NCBI GenBank assembly: GCA_021774995.1
Contig: JAJFIM010000236.1
Span: 1-10,221 of the forward strand
Length of the DNA stretch: 10,221 bases
Reading direction: 5' to 3'
Source: Alphaproteobacteria bacterium
GTDB lineage: Bacteria; Pseudomonadota; Alphaproteobacteria; SMXP01
Shown here piece by piece: positions 1 through 6,496 of the stretch. The notes beneath the pieces are model-generated. The model was not told the origin of the DNA. It did no database searches and was given only the letters and a program-made list of their open reading frames with translations. How positions within the stretch are numbered: position 1 is the stretch's first letter; each line of letters begins with the position of its first letter. The position numbers and the translations under genes are program-made.

Positions 1-50
1 CGGCCGATCAGAGTTTCTCTGATTTGCCGCATTATGAATTAGTGGAGTAA
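1..50 (+). CDS. C-terminal end of an unidentified upstream gene (partial)
   Basis: Reading from base 3, the frame gives a 15-residue tail (ADQSFSDLPHYELVE) ending in TAA at 48-50. The stop is 5 bases before the next start, the spacing expected inside a tightly packed operon. The ribosome binding site of the next gene (GGAG, 44-47) would lie within these last codons. A competing frame ends at 42 (TAG) and cannot be excluded. The family cannot be identified from so few residues. In phage and GTA lysis modules an endolysin often precedes a holin, so an endolysin is a guess from position only. Confidence 0.4.
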   Translation, partial: ADQSFSDLPHYELVE

Positions 51-55
51 ATGTC

Positions 56-556
56 ATGTTGATATTGCTGTGGATACCGGTCATGGCGGGGCTTAATCGC
101 CTCAGAGGGTTGTCGTTTGATGCGCCCTGGCGGTGGGTTTACTGGATTGCATTGGGGCTGCTTTGCGTTCTCTGGGTTTTAAACGGCATCGAAGCGGCGC
201 TGGTGGCGAGTCTGTCTTTCGCGCTTTACGGCATGATCGGTTGGGGCGCGTATATGGATATGGGGACATGGAACAAAGTTTCCGGAGAAAAAGAAGATCC
301 TCTCATCGATTTTTTGATCAGTCCTTTAAGCGCCGGGTTTTGGCGGGACTTCACCGGCATGGCGCTCGTTTCCTGGCGCTGGTTGCCGTTCATTATTTTC
401 TTTTATGGCTGGTGGACTTTTCTCGTCTGGCCGGCGCTCGCCCTCTCACTGGCCGGCGCCTACGCCTATTCGATCAGTGCGACGCGGGAAGTTGCGCGCG
501 CTGAATATATTTTCGGCGCGGCTTTAGGCGTCATGTTCGCAGGAGCCTTGTCATGA
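56..556 (+). CDS. Polytopic membrane protein, probably phage/GTA-associated, function unknown
   Basis: This 166-residue protein is rich in Trp and hydrophobic residues. Likely membrane segments are about residues 27-45, 47-66, 105-137 (possibly one long or two short passes) and 151-165. A polar loop at about 70-98 carries most of the charges (EKEDP, then WRD). The start at 56 is preceded by GGAG with 8-base spacing; an ATG at 51 in another frame stops after three codons. The last codons overlap the start of the downstream holin-like gene (ATGA, 553-556), so the two are translationally coupled. I do not recognise a named family. Small multi-pass proteins next to holins are common in phage lysis regions, so a role there, or as a structural or accessory phage protein, is inferred from context. 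No catalytic motif is visible. Confidence 0.75.
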   Translation: MLILLWIPVMAGLNRLRGLSFDAPWRWVYWIALGLLCVLWVLNGIEAALVASLSFALYGMIGWGAYMDMGTWNKVSGEKEDPLIDFLISPLSAGFWRDFTGMALVSWRWLPFIIFFYGWWTFLVWPALALSLAGAYAYSISATREVARAEYIFGAALGVMFAGALS

Positions 557-963
557 TTGGCGCCCTCGCGTCGCTCGTTAACGGCCCTATTTCTAAAATC
601 ATTGATAAAGTCGTGCCCGATAAATCATTGCGCGATCAATTGAAATATGACCTTGAGCGAGCGGCGCTGGGTCAGGATGCTGAGTTTATGAAAGCGGCGC
701 GCGCGATCATTGTCGCCGAGGCTCAAGGAGAAAGCGCGGCGCAGCGCAATTGGCGCCCGCATCTGATGTATCTCATCATGGGGCTGCTCGTCTGGAACGG
801 CGTTGCGGCGCCTTTGATCACGGCGTTCACCGGCGCGGAGATTCCGATTTTGCAGGCCTGGCAAGCCATTCCGGACCAGATGTGGACTTTGCTCACCACG
901 GGCTTGGGCGGGTATATCCTAGGCCGCTCAACGGAGAAAGCCATCAAGAACTGGAAGAGTTAA
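553..963 (+). CDS. Holin of the 3TM / GTA-holin type
   Basis: Predicted role: a small inner-membrane protein that forms lesions so that an endolysin can reach the cell wall during phage or gene transfer agent release. The 136 residues match the layout of the three-TM holin family first described from alphaproteobacterial GTAs. An amphipathic N-terminal part (1-60) rich in Ala, Lys and Glu is followed by the conserved-looking segment EAQGESAAQRNWRP (56-69), a membrane segment at about 70-92, a short loop with GAEIP, and a second clear segment at about 107-124 ending in GYILGRSTEKA. Only two strong membrane spans are evident; the N-terminal stretch would have to be the third. The start overlaps the preceding stop by four bases and has AGGAG at 541-545. 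The gene ends 17 bases before the convergent Rieske oxygenase gene, and no terminator hairpin is obvious. Family assignment rests on motif recognition without a search. Confidence 0.75.
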   Translation: MIGALASLVNGPISKIIDKVVPDKSLRDQLKYDLERAALGQDAEFMKAARAIIVAEAQGESAAQRNWRPHLMYLIMGLLVWNGVAAPLITAFTGAEIPILQAWQAIPDQMWTLLTTGLGGYILGRSTEKAIKNWKS

Positions 964-980
964 ATTTTAGGCGCCGGGCC

Positions 981-2129
981 TCATTCCGCGGCTTGTGCGC
1001 TTTTGGGTTTGCCCTCCCGCAGCGGTAAGGGTTTGAGAACCCAGTTTTTTGAGTCGGCGCCGCGTGCTGGTGATGGAATAGCCCAGGCGTGCTCTTCATC
1101 CCCCTCGATTTTTTTAGAATCGATGCGCCAGCCTCTTGCTTCGGAAGCTTTTACTTTTTTCCGGAATTCGACGAGATGGGAATCGGCCTCAATCAGAAGT
1201 TCTTCCGTTGTGCTGAGCGGCATCTGAAGGGGTTTTACTTTTTTAAGAATAACTTGATCTTCCTCCATCACGTTTACCACACGCTTGAGGCCGTCTTCAT
1301 TGTGCTCGTCTTCCTTGGCGAAATTACGCCCGTGAATGAAATAACTTAAAGTTTGATATTCATTGAGCGGCGTATAGGACGAAACAACGAAATGGTGCAT
1401 GCCAGGTCTGGGATACATATCGTTACGGAAGATCATGCCTGGGAAATGAAACTGGATTTGATTGTCCGCATCGCCGCGGTCGTCGGGAATTTCTTCGCGC
1501 CATTTGCCGGTCTTGTCTACGGGCGCGAAACGATGGCGCGAAAGCGTATGCCCGGAACCCACATCAACCTTAAAAGGGGGCACAAACTGATTTCCCAGAT
1601 TGCCAAACGCCGAATGGACGTGAAAGGCGTGGGCTGGATCCAGAACATTATCTATAGCGCGCACCCAATTAGCTTCGAAGAGAAAAACCCCACTCACATA
1701 GGCGTAAGCATCACTGCCCTTGTCTTGTGCATAATATTCGGGAAATAAATCCTCGTCAGGAATTTCCGGTTGCTCCTCACGCGGCAAGTCTCCCAAGAAG
1801 GCGAAAATCCACCCCCATTGTTCTTTGACCGGGTAGGAATCTATGCGGCCCCGTTTTGGGATTTTGGCGTCGGGAAGGTTGGAGGGAATTTCTACGCACG
1901 CGCCCGCGCCGTCAAACCGCCACCCATGATAAGGGCATTGCAGCGTTCCCTCCACGACTTTTCCGTCGCACAATGAACCGCCGCGATGAATGCAGGTATT
2001 GCCGCAACAATGCGCTTTTCCATCCCGATCTCTAAAGAGCACAAGGTCTTGGCCCAAAGCGCGCACGCCTTTGGGCTCTGTGTTTAGGTCGGATGACGCC
2101 GCAACCACATACCATGTATTGATGAGCAT
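981..2129 (-). CDS. Rieske [2Fe-2S] aromatic-ring oxygenase, VanA/DdmC (PaO-like) type
   Basis: The 382-residue oxygenase component should use O2 and electrons from a separate reductase to hydroxylate or O-demethylate an organic substrate in the cytoplasm. The N-terminal Rieske domain has C46-x-H48 and C65-x2-H68. The catalytic domain has the mononuclear iron motif N161-x2-D164-x2-H167-x4-H172; the third ligand is probably D291 within EEDQVIL. Length and a single-subunit layout fit the vanillate demethylase/dicamba demethylase group rather than the larger dioxygenase alpha subunits. The ATG at 2127-2129 (MLINTWYVV) was chosen because the family usually begins at this motif and AAGGA lies 6 bases upstream. 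The open frame continues to 2234, but that extension does not look like family sequence. No ferredoxin or reductase gene adjoins it, so electron transfer must be supplied from elsewhere. The substrate is unknown. Confidence 0.9.
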   Translation of the reverse strand: MLINTWYVVAASSDLNTEPKGVRALGQDLVLFRDRDGKAHCCGNTCIHRGGSLCDGKVVEGTLQCPYHGWRFDGAGACVEIPSNLPDAKIPKRGRIDSYPVKEQWGWIFAFLGDLPREEQPEIPDEDLFPEYYAQDKGSDAYAYVSGVFLFEANWVRAIDNVLDPAHAFHVHSAFGNLGNQFVPPFKVDVGSGHTLSRHRFAPVDKTGKWREEIPDDRGDADNQIQFHFPGMIFRNDMYPRPGMHHFVVSSYTPLNEYQTLSYFIHGRNFAKEDEHNEDGLKRVVNVMEEDQVILKKVKPLQMPLSTTEELLIEADSHLVEFRKKVKASEARGWRIDSKKIEGDEEHAWAIPSPARGADSKNWVLKPLPLREGKPKSAQAAE

Positions 2130-2182
2130 AAACTGTCCTTCGATGCATCTTGTTAAGGGGGGAGCGTGAAACTCTATTATTA

Positions 2183-2211
2183 AGTATGCTGATAGTTGAA
2201 GGAAATCACAA
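2183..2211 (-). promoter_or_regulatory. Tentative sigma-70-like promoter for the Rieske oxygenase gene
   Basis: On the minus strand, TTGTGA (2211-2206; 4 of 6 matches to TTGACA) and CATACT (2188-2183; 4 of 6 to TATAAT) are separated by 17 bases. The -10 element lies about 54 bases before the oxygenase start, within AT-rich DNA. Matches of this quality occur by chance, so this is only a candidate. Confidence 0.25.
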
Positions 2212-2282
2212 AGTATTATTTTGCGTAATTTCACCCTATGGCGGGTGGAATTGATAATCCGCCGGCAACAGGATTTTATTGT

Positions 2283-2295
2283 GCACGCGGCGTGC
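2283..2295. promoter_or_regulatory. 13-base dyad, possible operator between divergent genes
   Basis: GCACGC (2283-2288) and GCGTGC (2290-2295) form a perfect inverted repeat around a single central base. The dyad lies between the two tentative divergent promoters, where an operator controlling both genes would be expected. It is GC-rich in a GC-rich genome, so chance is a real alternative. No regulator gene is visible in the window. Confidence 0.3.
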
Positions 2296-2400
2296 CGCGC
2301 TCTAGCACAAAAATGCGCGCCCAGTTTGATTAGCTTTAAGGTTCATGCAGTGTGAGATTAAGAATATGAGATACGGCTTGAGGACACTCGACAATGTGAT

Positions 2401-2428
2401 TTGACGCATCCAGAAGTCTTTTCATAAG
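2401..2428 (+). promoter_or_regulatory. Tentative sigma-70-like promoter for the haloalkane dehalogenase gene
   Basis: TTGACG (2401-2406; 5 of 6 matches to TTGACA) is followed after 16 bases by CATAAG (2423-2428; 4 of 6 to TATAAT). This leaves a leader of roughly 45 bases before the ATG at 2481. It is the best sigma-70-like match I noticed upstream of this gene, but it was judged by eye. Confidence 0.35.
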
Positions 2429-2480
2429 CTTAAGTCCATAAGAGCAATACGAAAACGAGCAGTATGAGGGGATATTTAGC

Positions 2481-3461
2481 ATGACAAACGCGCATTTCAG
2501 CCGCCGGAACGTGATCGCCGGCGTAGGTGCGGCAACGCTGGCGGGGACTCTTTCGGGGTGCGCCACAACGCCGCAGAGATCTCTCACGAAGGTCGGTCCT
2601 TACGCCAAAAAACTAGCGACGGTGAACGGCTATGAAATGGCGTATGTGGAAGCGGGAAGAGGCGATCCCATCGTCTTTTTACACGGCAATCCCACATCGT
2701 CTTATCTGTGGCGCAACATCATCCCTTACGCCGAGCCTTATGGCAGATGCATTGCCCCTGATCTCATCGGCATGGGCGATTCCGATAAGTTGAAAAACAG
2801 CGGGCCGGGCCGCTACTCTTATGATGAGCACCGCGCGTTTTTGGATGCGCTGCTTGATCAACTGGACGTCAAAGAAAATGTCACGCTCGTGGTCCATGAT
2901 TGGGGGTCGGGGTTGGGTCTGGATTGGGCCAATCGTCATCGGGAAGCCATCAAAGGCGTCGTTTATATGGAATCGTTGTTATTTCCGCCCGAGTCCCAGG
3001 AGCAAGTGACCGAGCGCTCCCCGTTTTTCCAGATCTTTTTTGAAGAAAAAGGCATTAAAGGCGTCTTGGAAGACAATATGTTTGTCGAACAGATGCTGAT
3101 CGGCGGCGTTGAGGGCCACCTGACCGAGGCGGACAAGGCCGCTTATCGCAAGCCGTATCTCAATCCCGGCGAAGACCGCCGGCCGACACTGACATGGCCG
3201 CAAATGGTGCCGTTTGGCGGAAAACCTGAGGCGCCGTGGAACGCGATCGCTGCATATTCAGCCTGGTTGCCGCAAACCGATTTTCCCAAGCTTTTCATTC
3301 AAGCGGTTCCGGGCGCCATCATGCGCGGGCCGATCCTGGATTTCGCGCTCAGCTTTAACAACCAGACTCACGTAGAAGTAGAAGGCGGCCATTTTGTGCA
3401 GGAGGTTTCGCCTAAAGAAATAGGTGAGGCGCTGGAAGCCTGGCTCAAGGCGCAAGCTTAG
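2481..3461 (+). CDS. Haloalkane dehalogenase with Tat/lipoprotein signal (exported form)
   Basis: This alpha/beta-hydrolase of 326 residues should hydrolyse carbon-halogen bonds of haloalkanes to an alcohol plus halide (EC 3.8.1.5). The expected pentad is present: nucleophile D140 in VVHDWG, base H304 in GGHFVQE, acid E164 in VVYMESL, and halide-binding N70 (HGNPTSSYLWRN) and W141. This arrangement fits the DhaA/LinB-like HLD-II subfamily. Unlike those cytoplasm-length enzymes of about 295-300 residues, the protein carries about 30 extra N-terminal residues. They contain a twin arginine (SRRNVI, 7-12), a hydrophobic core (13-24) and a lipobox LSGC (24-27), so C27 should be lipidated after Tat export and the enzyme anchored outside the cytoplasm. 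The start has GAGGGG at 2466-2471. It is a single gene, divergent from the Rieske oxygenase. The native substrate is unknown, and related alpha/beta hydrolases are a less likely alternative given the intact pentad. Confidence 0.9.
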   Translation: MTNAHFSRRNVIAGVGAATLAGTLSGCATTPQRSLTKVGPYAKKLATVNGYEMAYVEAGRGDPIVFLHGNPTSSYLWRNIIPYAEPYGRCIAPDLIGMGDSDKLKNSGPGRYSYDEHRAFLDALLDQLDVKENVTLVVHDWGSGLGLDWANRHREAIKGVVYMESLLFPPESQEQVTERSPFFQIFFEEKGIKGVLEDNMFVEQMLIGGVEGHLTEADKAAYRKPYLNPGEDRRPTLTWPQMVPFGGKPEAPWNAIAAYSAWLPQTDFPKLFIQAVPGAIMRGPILDFALSFNNQTHVEVEGGHFVQEVSPKEIGEALEAWLKAQA

Positions 3462-3490
3462 TTGTAGAAGGGCGCTTTAGCGATGTAGCT

Positions 3491-3519
3491 ATGGATTCCC
3501 GCGGAAGCTTAGAATCCAT
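3491..3519. repeat. Inverted repeat after the dehalogenase gene (hairpin, possible terminator)
   Basis: ATGGATTC (3491-3498) and GAATCCAT (3512-3519) are perfect inverted copies separated by 13 bases. The repeat begins 30 bases after the dehalogenase stop. It lacks a following T run, so it is not a textbook intrinsic terminator. It could be a weak or Rho-assisted 3' end, or a remnant of a dispersed intergenic palindromic repeat. The repeat itself is certain; its role is open. Confidence 0.45.
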
Positions 3520-3618
3520 TGATCGGAACCAAGACATTTAGGCACACTTAAGCCAGTCATGGAGACTTCCGGAGCGACACTCTTTCATATTATTTTCGGG
3601 ATAAATTTTTTTGTGGCC

Positions 3619-3679
3619 TGAATCCGCGCTTTTTGCATTGCGTGCGCGGTCTGCTCGTCTTAGGTTTGCGGCGGATTCA
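3619..3679. repeat. Long-spaced inverted repeat upstream of nuoA
   Basis: TGAATCCGC (3619-3627) and GCGGATTCA (3671-3679) are perfect 9-base inverted copies with a 43-base spacer. Left edges are 52 bases apart, close to five helical turns, as can occur with paired operator half-sites. If transcribed, the arms could also pair in the nuo leader. No convincing sigma-70 promoter was found between 3462 and 3748, and nothing else in that 287-base gap looks coding. Confidence 0.35.
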
Positions 3680-3748
3680 AATACACTGATTCCGGCGTTA
3701 ATCTGGGATATTGTGTTTAACGACACTCCGATTCGAAGGCCTTCAGAT

Positions 3749-4135
3749 ATGAATGATGTGATCGTCGCATGGCAGCCCTTTCTGCTCGACTATCTGCCAA
3801 TCATCATCTTCTTTGGCATTGCGCTGGCGATGGGACTTGCCTTTCTTGTCCTGGCTTGGGCCATTGCGCCCAGTCATCCTGATTCCGAAAAGGTATCGGC
3901 CTATGAATGCGGCTTTAACGCCTTTGATGACGCCCGCCTCAAATTTGATGTGAGATTCTATTTGGTGGCCATTCTTTTCATCATTTTTGACCTGGAAGTG
4001 GCGTTTTTGTTCCCCTGGGCCGTCTCGCTCGGGTCTTTGGGCTTATTTGGATTTTGGTCGATGATGGTATTCTTAGGCATTTTGACCATCGGTTTCATCT
4101 ATGAGTGGAAGAAGGGGGCATTGGAATGGGAGTGA
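3749..4135 (+). CDS. nuoA: NADH-quinone oxidoreductase subunit A (complex I)
   Basis: NuoA is a small membrane subunit of respiratory complex I at the junction between the peripheral and membrane arms, near the quinone site and the first proton-channel residues. The 128 residues contain three membrane helices (about 16-40, 70-90 and 97-118). Between helices 1 and 2 is the family loop with YECG (52-55), then RFYLVAILFIIFDLEVAFLFPW (69-90) with the conserved D81 and E83. Length matches the family. The ATG at 3749 has GAAGG 9 bases upstream. The open frame extends back to a TTG at 3611, but that part is not NuoA-like. It is the first gene of the nuo operon and overlaps nuoB by 10 bases. Confidence 0.97.
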   Translation: MNDVIVAWQPFLLDYLPIIIFFGIALAMGLAFLVLAWAIAPSHPDSEKVSAYECGFNAFDDARLKFDVRFYLVAILFIIFDLEVAFLFPWAVSLGSLGLFGFWSMMVFLGILTIGFIYEWKKGALEWE

Positions 4136-4677
4136 CGTCCAAACCGGTTATGCCTCCGCAAACAGTCGGGGGGCCTGTTCCCAACGACCCATTTTATGAC
4201 GCTATGTCCGATGAACTGGCGGATAAGGGTTTTTTAGTCGCCAAAGCCGACGATCTCATCACCTGGGCGCGCACCGGCTCATTGATGTGGATGACATTCG
4301 GTCTGGCGTGCTGCGCCGTTGAAATGATGCAGGCGGCCATGCCGCGGTATGATTTGGAGCGGTTTGGCTTTGCGCCGCGCGCTTCTCCGCGCCAGTCGGA
4401 TGTGATGATCGTCGCGGGCACGCTGACCAATAAAATGGCGCCGGCTTTGCGCAAGGTATATGACCAGATGCCTGAGCCGCGCTATGTCATTTCCATGGGA
4501 TCGTGCGCCAATGGCGGCGGTTACTATCATTATTCCTATGCCGTGGTTCGGGGATGCGATCGCATAGTGCCGGTGGATATCTATGTGCCTGGGTGCCCGC
4601 CGACAGCGGAAGCTCTGGTCTATGGCGTGCTGCAGTTACAAAAGAAAATCCGGCGAACCGGTAATATTGAGCGCTAA
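4126..4677 (+). CDS. nuoB: NADH-quinone oxidoreductase subunit B (N2 cluster subunit)
   Basis: NuoB carries the terminal [4Fe-4S] cluster N2, which passes electrons to quinone in the connecting module of complex I. The 183 residues include all four expected ligands: the tandem C62-C63 in GLACCAVEM, C127 in MGSCANGGGYY and C157 in YVPGCPP. The variable N-terminus of about 40 residues is typical. The ATG at 4126 was chosen because AAGGGGG (4112-4118) lies 7 bases upstream; a GTG at 4105 would add seven residues and a GTG at 4132 would remove two. It overlaps the nuoA end by 10 bases and is followed by nuoC after 12 bases, which implies coupled translation. Confidence 0.98.
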   Translation: MGVTSKPVMPPQTVGGPVPNDPFYDAMSDELADKGFLVAKADDLITWARTGSLMWMTFGLACCAVEMMQAAMPRYDLERFGFAPRASPRQSDVMIVAGTLTNKMAPALRKVYDQMPEPRYVISMGSCANGGGYYHYSYAVVRGCDRIVPVDIYVPGCPPTAEALVYGVLQLQKKIRRTGNIER

Positions 4678-4689
4678 AGGTCTGGACTG

Positions 4690-5310
4690 ATGGAGAATGA
4701 AGCGCTGAAAGATTTGGGGGAGCACATTGCTTCGTCGCTGGAACAAGAAGTATCCGGTTATCAAATCAGCTATGATGAATTGACCATCACGGCCAATGCC
4801 GGTCAAATCGTGGCCGTCCTCAATTTTCTGAAGCGCGACGCCACGTGCAATTTTTCCACATTGATTGACTTGTGCGGGGTTGATTACCCAGCCCGCCCGC
4901 AGCGTTTCGACGTGGTGTATCACCTGCTCAGCCTTCACCAAAATCAACGGGTGAGGGTCAAAATTTCCACAGATGAGGAAACCCAAATACCCTCCGTCGT
5001 TGAGGTCTATCCGGCGGCGAATTGGTATGAACGCGAAGCCTTTGACCTTTATGGCATCCTGTTTTCCGATCATCCGGATTTGCGCCGCCTGCTGACCGAT
5101 TACGGATTCACGGGCCATCCTTTGCGCAAGGATTTTCCGCTCACCGGCCATGTTGAATTGCGTTATGACGATGAACAAAAACGCGTTGTCTACGAGCCGG
5201 TTTCGCTGACCCAGGAATTTCGCAATTTTGATTTTATGTCGCCCTGGGAGGGGGCAAAATACATTCTTCCCGGCGACGAAAAAGCCGACGACGCGGCTAA
5301 GGAGAGCTAG
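4690..5310 (+). CDS. nuoC: NADH-quinone oxidoreductase subunit C
   Basis: NuoC is a cofactor-free subunit of the connecting module (30-kDa subunit) that contacts NuoB and NuoD. The 206-residue sequence has the family signature NWYEREAFDLYGI (111-123) followed by LTDYGFTGHPLRKDFPLTG (135-153). The C-terminus is acidic and variable. nuoC is a separate gene, as in alphaproteobacteria and mitochondria, and not fused to nuoD as in E. coli. The ATG at 4690 has AAAGG at 4676-4680, which begins inside the nuoB stop region. The stop is 7 bases before the nuoD start. Confidence 0.97.
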   Translation: MENEALKDLGEHIASSLEQEVSGYQISYDELTITANAGQIVAVLNFLKRDATCNFSTLIDLCGVDYPARPQRFDVVYHLLSLHQNQRVRVKISTDEETQIPSVVEVYPAANWYEREAFDLYGILFSDHPDLRRLLTDYGFTGHPLRKDFPLTGHVELRYDDEQKRVVYEPVSLTQEFRNFDFMSPWEGAKYILPGDEKADDAAKES

Positions 5311-5317
5311 GGGTCCC

Positions 5318-6496
5318 ATGGAGACGAGTCAGACCCGTAATTTAACCCTTAACTTTGGCCCGCAGCATCCGGCGGCGCATGGGGTTTTGCGTATGGTGCT
5401 GGAGCTTGACGGGGAGGTGGTGGAGCGCTGCGACCCGCATATCGGGCTTCTGCATCGGGGCACCGAAAAACTGATTGAGCACAAAACATATTTGCAAGCG
5501 ATCCCCTATTTCGACCGGCTGGATTATGTCGCGCCGATGAATCAGGAACACGCGTTTACTCTGGCGATTGAAAAACTGCTGGGCCTCGAAGTGCCGCCGC
5601 GCGGGCAATATATCCGCGTCCTTTTCAGCGAGATCGGACGTCTGTTGTCGCACCTGCTGAACGTCACCACGCAGGCCATGGATGTCGGCGCTTTGACGCC
5701 GCCGCTCTGGGGCTTTGAAGAGCGCGAAAAGCTGATGGTGTTTTACGAACGCGTGTCGGGCTCGCGCCTGCACGCCGCATACTTTCGCCCCGGCGGGGTT
5801 CACCAGGATCTGCCTGCTGGTCTGGCTGAAGACATTTATGAGTTTTGCGAAACTTTCCCCAAGGTTCTGGCGGACATTGAACAACTCATTACCGACAACC
5901 GCATTTTCAAACAGCGCAATGTGGATATCGGCGTGGTCAGCGCCGAGGAAGCTTTTGCGCTCGGCTTTACCGGCGTGATGATCCGCGGCTCGGGCGCCGC
6001 CTGGGATTTGCGCCGCGCGCAACCCTATGAAGTGTACAGCGATCTGGAATTCGACATTCCCATCGGTAAAAACGGCGATTGCTATGACCGCTATCTGGTG
6101 CGGGTGGAGGAGATGCTGCAAAGTGTGCATATCATCAAGCAATGCCTCGACAAGATGCCCGGCGGACCGGTTCTCAGCACTGACCATAAAATCACGCCGC
6201 CCCGGCGCGGTGAAATGAAAACCTCGATGGAAGCGCTCATTCAGCACTTTAAGCTGTACACGGAAGGGTTCCATGTGCCCGAAGGCGAGGTCTACGCCGC
6301 CGTTGAAGCCCCTAAAGGCGAATTCGGCGTTTATCTGGTGTCGGACGGAAGCAACAAGCCGTACAGGTGCAAAATCCGCGCGCCGGGCTTTCCGCATATG
6401 GCGGCCATGGAATTCATGTCGAAGGGTCATATGCTTGCCGATTGCTCAGCGCTGATTGGGTCGCTTGATGTGGTGTTTGGGGAGATCGACCGATGA
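5318..6496 (+). CDS. nuoD: NADH-quinone oxidoreductase subunit D (quinone-site subunit)
   Basis: NuoD (49-kDa subunit) forms the quinone-binding cavity of complex I together with NuoB. It descends from the large subunit of [NiFe] hydrogenases but lacks the metal ligands. The 392 residues include the N-terminal GPQHPAAHG loop, with H17 and H21, and Y70 in RLDYVAP. By alignment these correspond to the quinone-contacting residues known from Thermus and Yarrowia. The middle carries RLLSHLLNVTTQAMDVGALTP, and the C-terminus ends with GSLDVVFGEIDR, as usual for the family. The ATG at 5318 matches the family start and lies after AAGGAG (5299-5304) and AGGGG (5309-5313). The open frame upstream of it is only the out-of-frame nuoC tail. 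It overlaps nuoE by ATGA. Confidence 0.98.
   Translation: METSQTRNLTLNFGPQHPAAHGVLRMVLELDGEVVERCDPHIGLLHRGTEKLIEHKTYLQAIPYFDRLDYVAPMNQEHAFTLAIEKLLGLEVPPRGQYIRVLFSEIGRLLSHLLNVTTQAMDVGALTPPLWGFEEREKLMVFYERVSGSRLHAAYFRPGGVHQDLPAGLAEDIYEFCETFPKVLADIEQLITDNRIFKQRNVDIGVVSAEEAFALGFTGVMIRGSGAAWDLRRAQPYEVYSDLEFDIPIGKNGDCYDRYLVRVEEMLQSVHIIKQCLDKMPGGPVLSTDHKITPPRRGEMKTSMEALIQHFKLYTEGFHVPEGEVYAAVEAPKGEFGVYLVSDGSNKPYRCKIRAPGFPHMAAMEFMSKGHMLADCSALIGSLDVVFGEIDR

Larger units (their letters stand above)
2130..2480. other. Divergent intergenic region between oxygenase and dehalogenase genes
   Basis: This 351-base stretch separates two outward-facing genes. The left part (about 2170-2235) is AT-rich and the centre is GC-rich. 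I find tentative sigma-70-like promoters facing each way and a 13-base dyad near the middle, listed separately. No convincing RNA gene or protein-coding frame was found. Open frames that cross it lack a ribosome binding site or family resemblance. Confidence 0.6.

Noticed and set aside
964..980. Possible terminator between the convergent holin and oxygenase genes
   Set aside because: The 17-base gap has no clear hairpin followed by a T run on either strand.
2130..2234. N-terminal extension of the Rieske oxygenase by 35 residues
   Set aside because: The family start motif and a good ribosome binding site are at 2129, and the extension is AT-rich sequence without family similarity where a promoter is expected.
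2336..2587. 83-codon minus-strand frame overlapping the dehalogenase start
   Set aside because: It overlaps the signal peptide codons of a clear gene and its product resembles no family.
3538..3726. 62-codon minus-strand frame between the dehalogenase gene and nuoA
   Set aside because: It has a GTG start without properly spaced ribosome binding site, unremarkable composition and no recognisable motif.
3611..3748. N-terminal extension of NuoA from a TTG codon
   Set aside because: NuoA normally begins just before its first membrane helix; the ATG at 3749 has a good ribosome binding site and the extension is Arg-rich and unlike the family.
5342..6430. 362-codon minus-strand open frame opposite nuoD
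   Set aside because: The predicted product is low-complexity and His/Arg-rich, lies fully antisense to nuoD and has no family resemblance.
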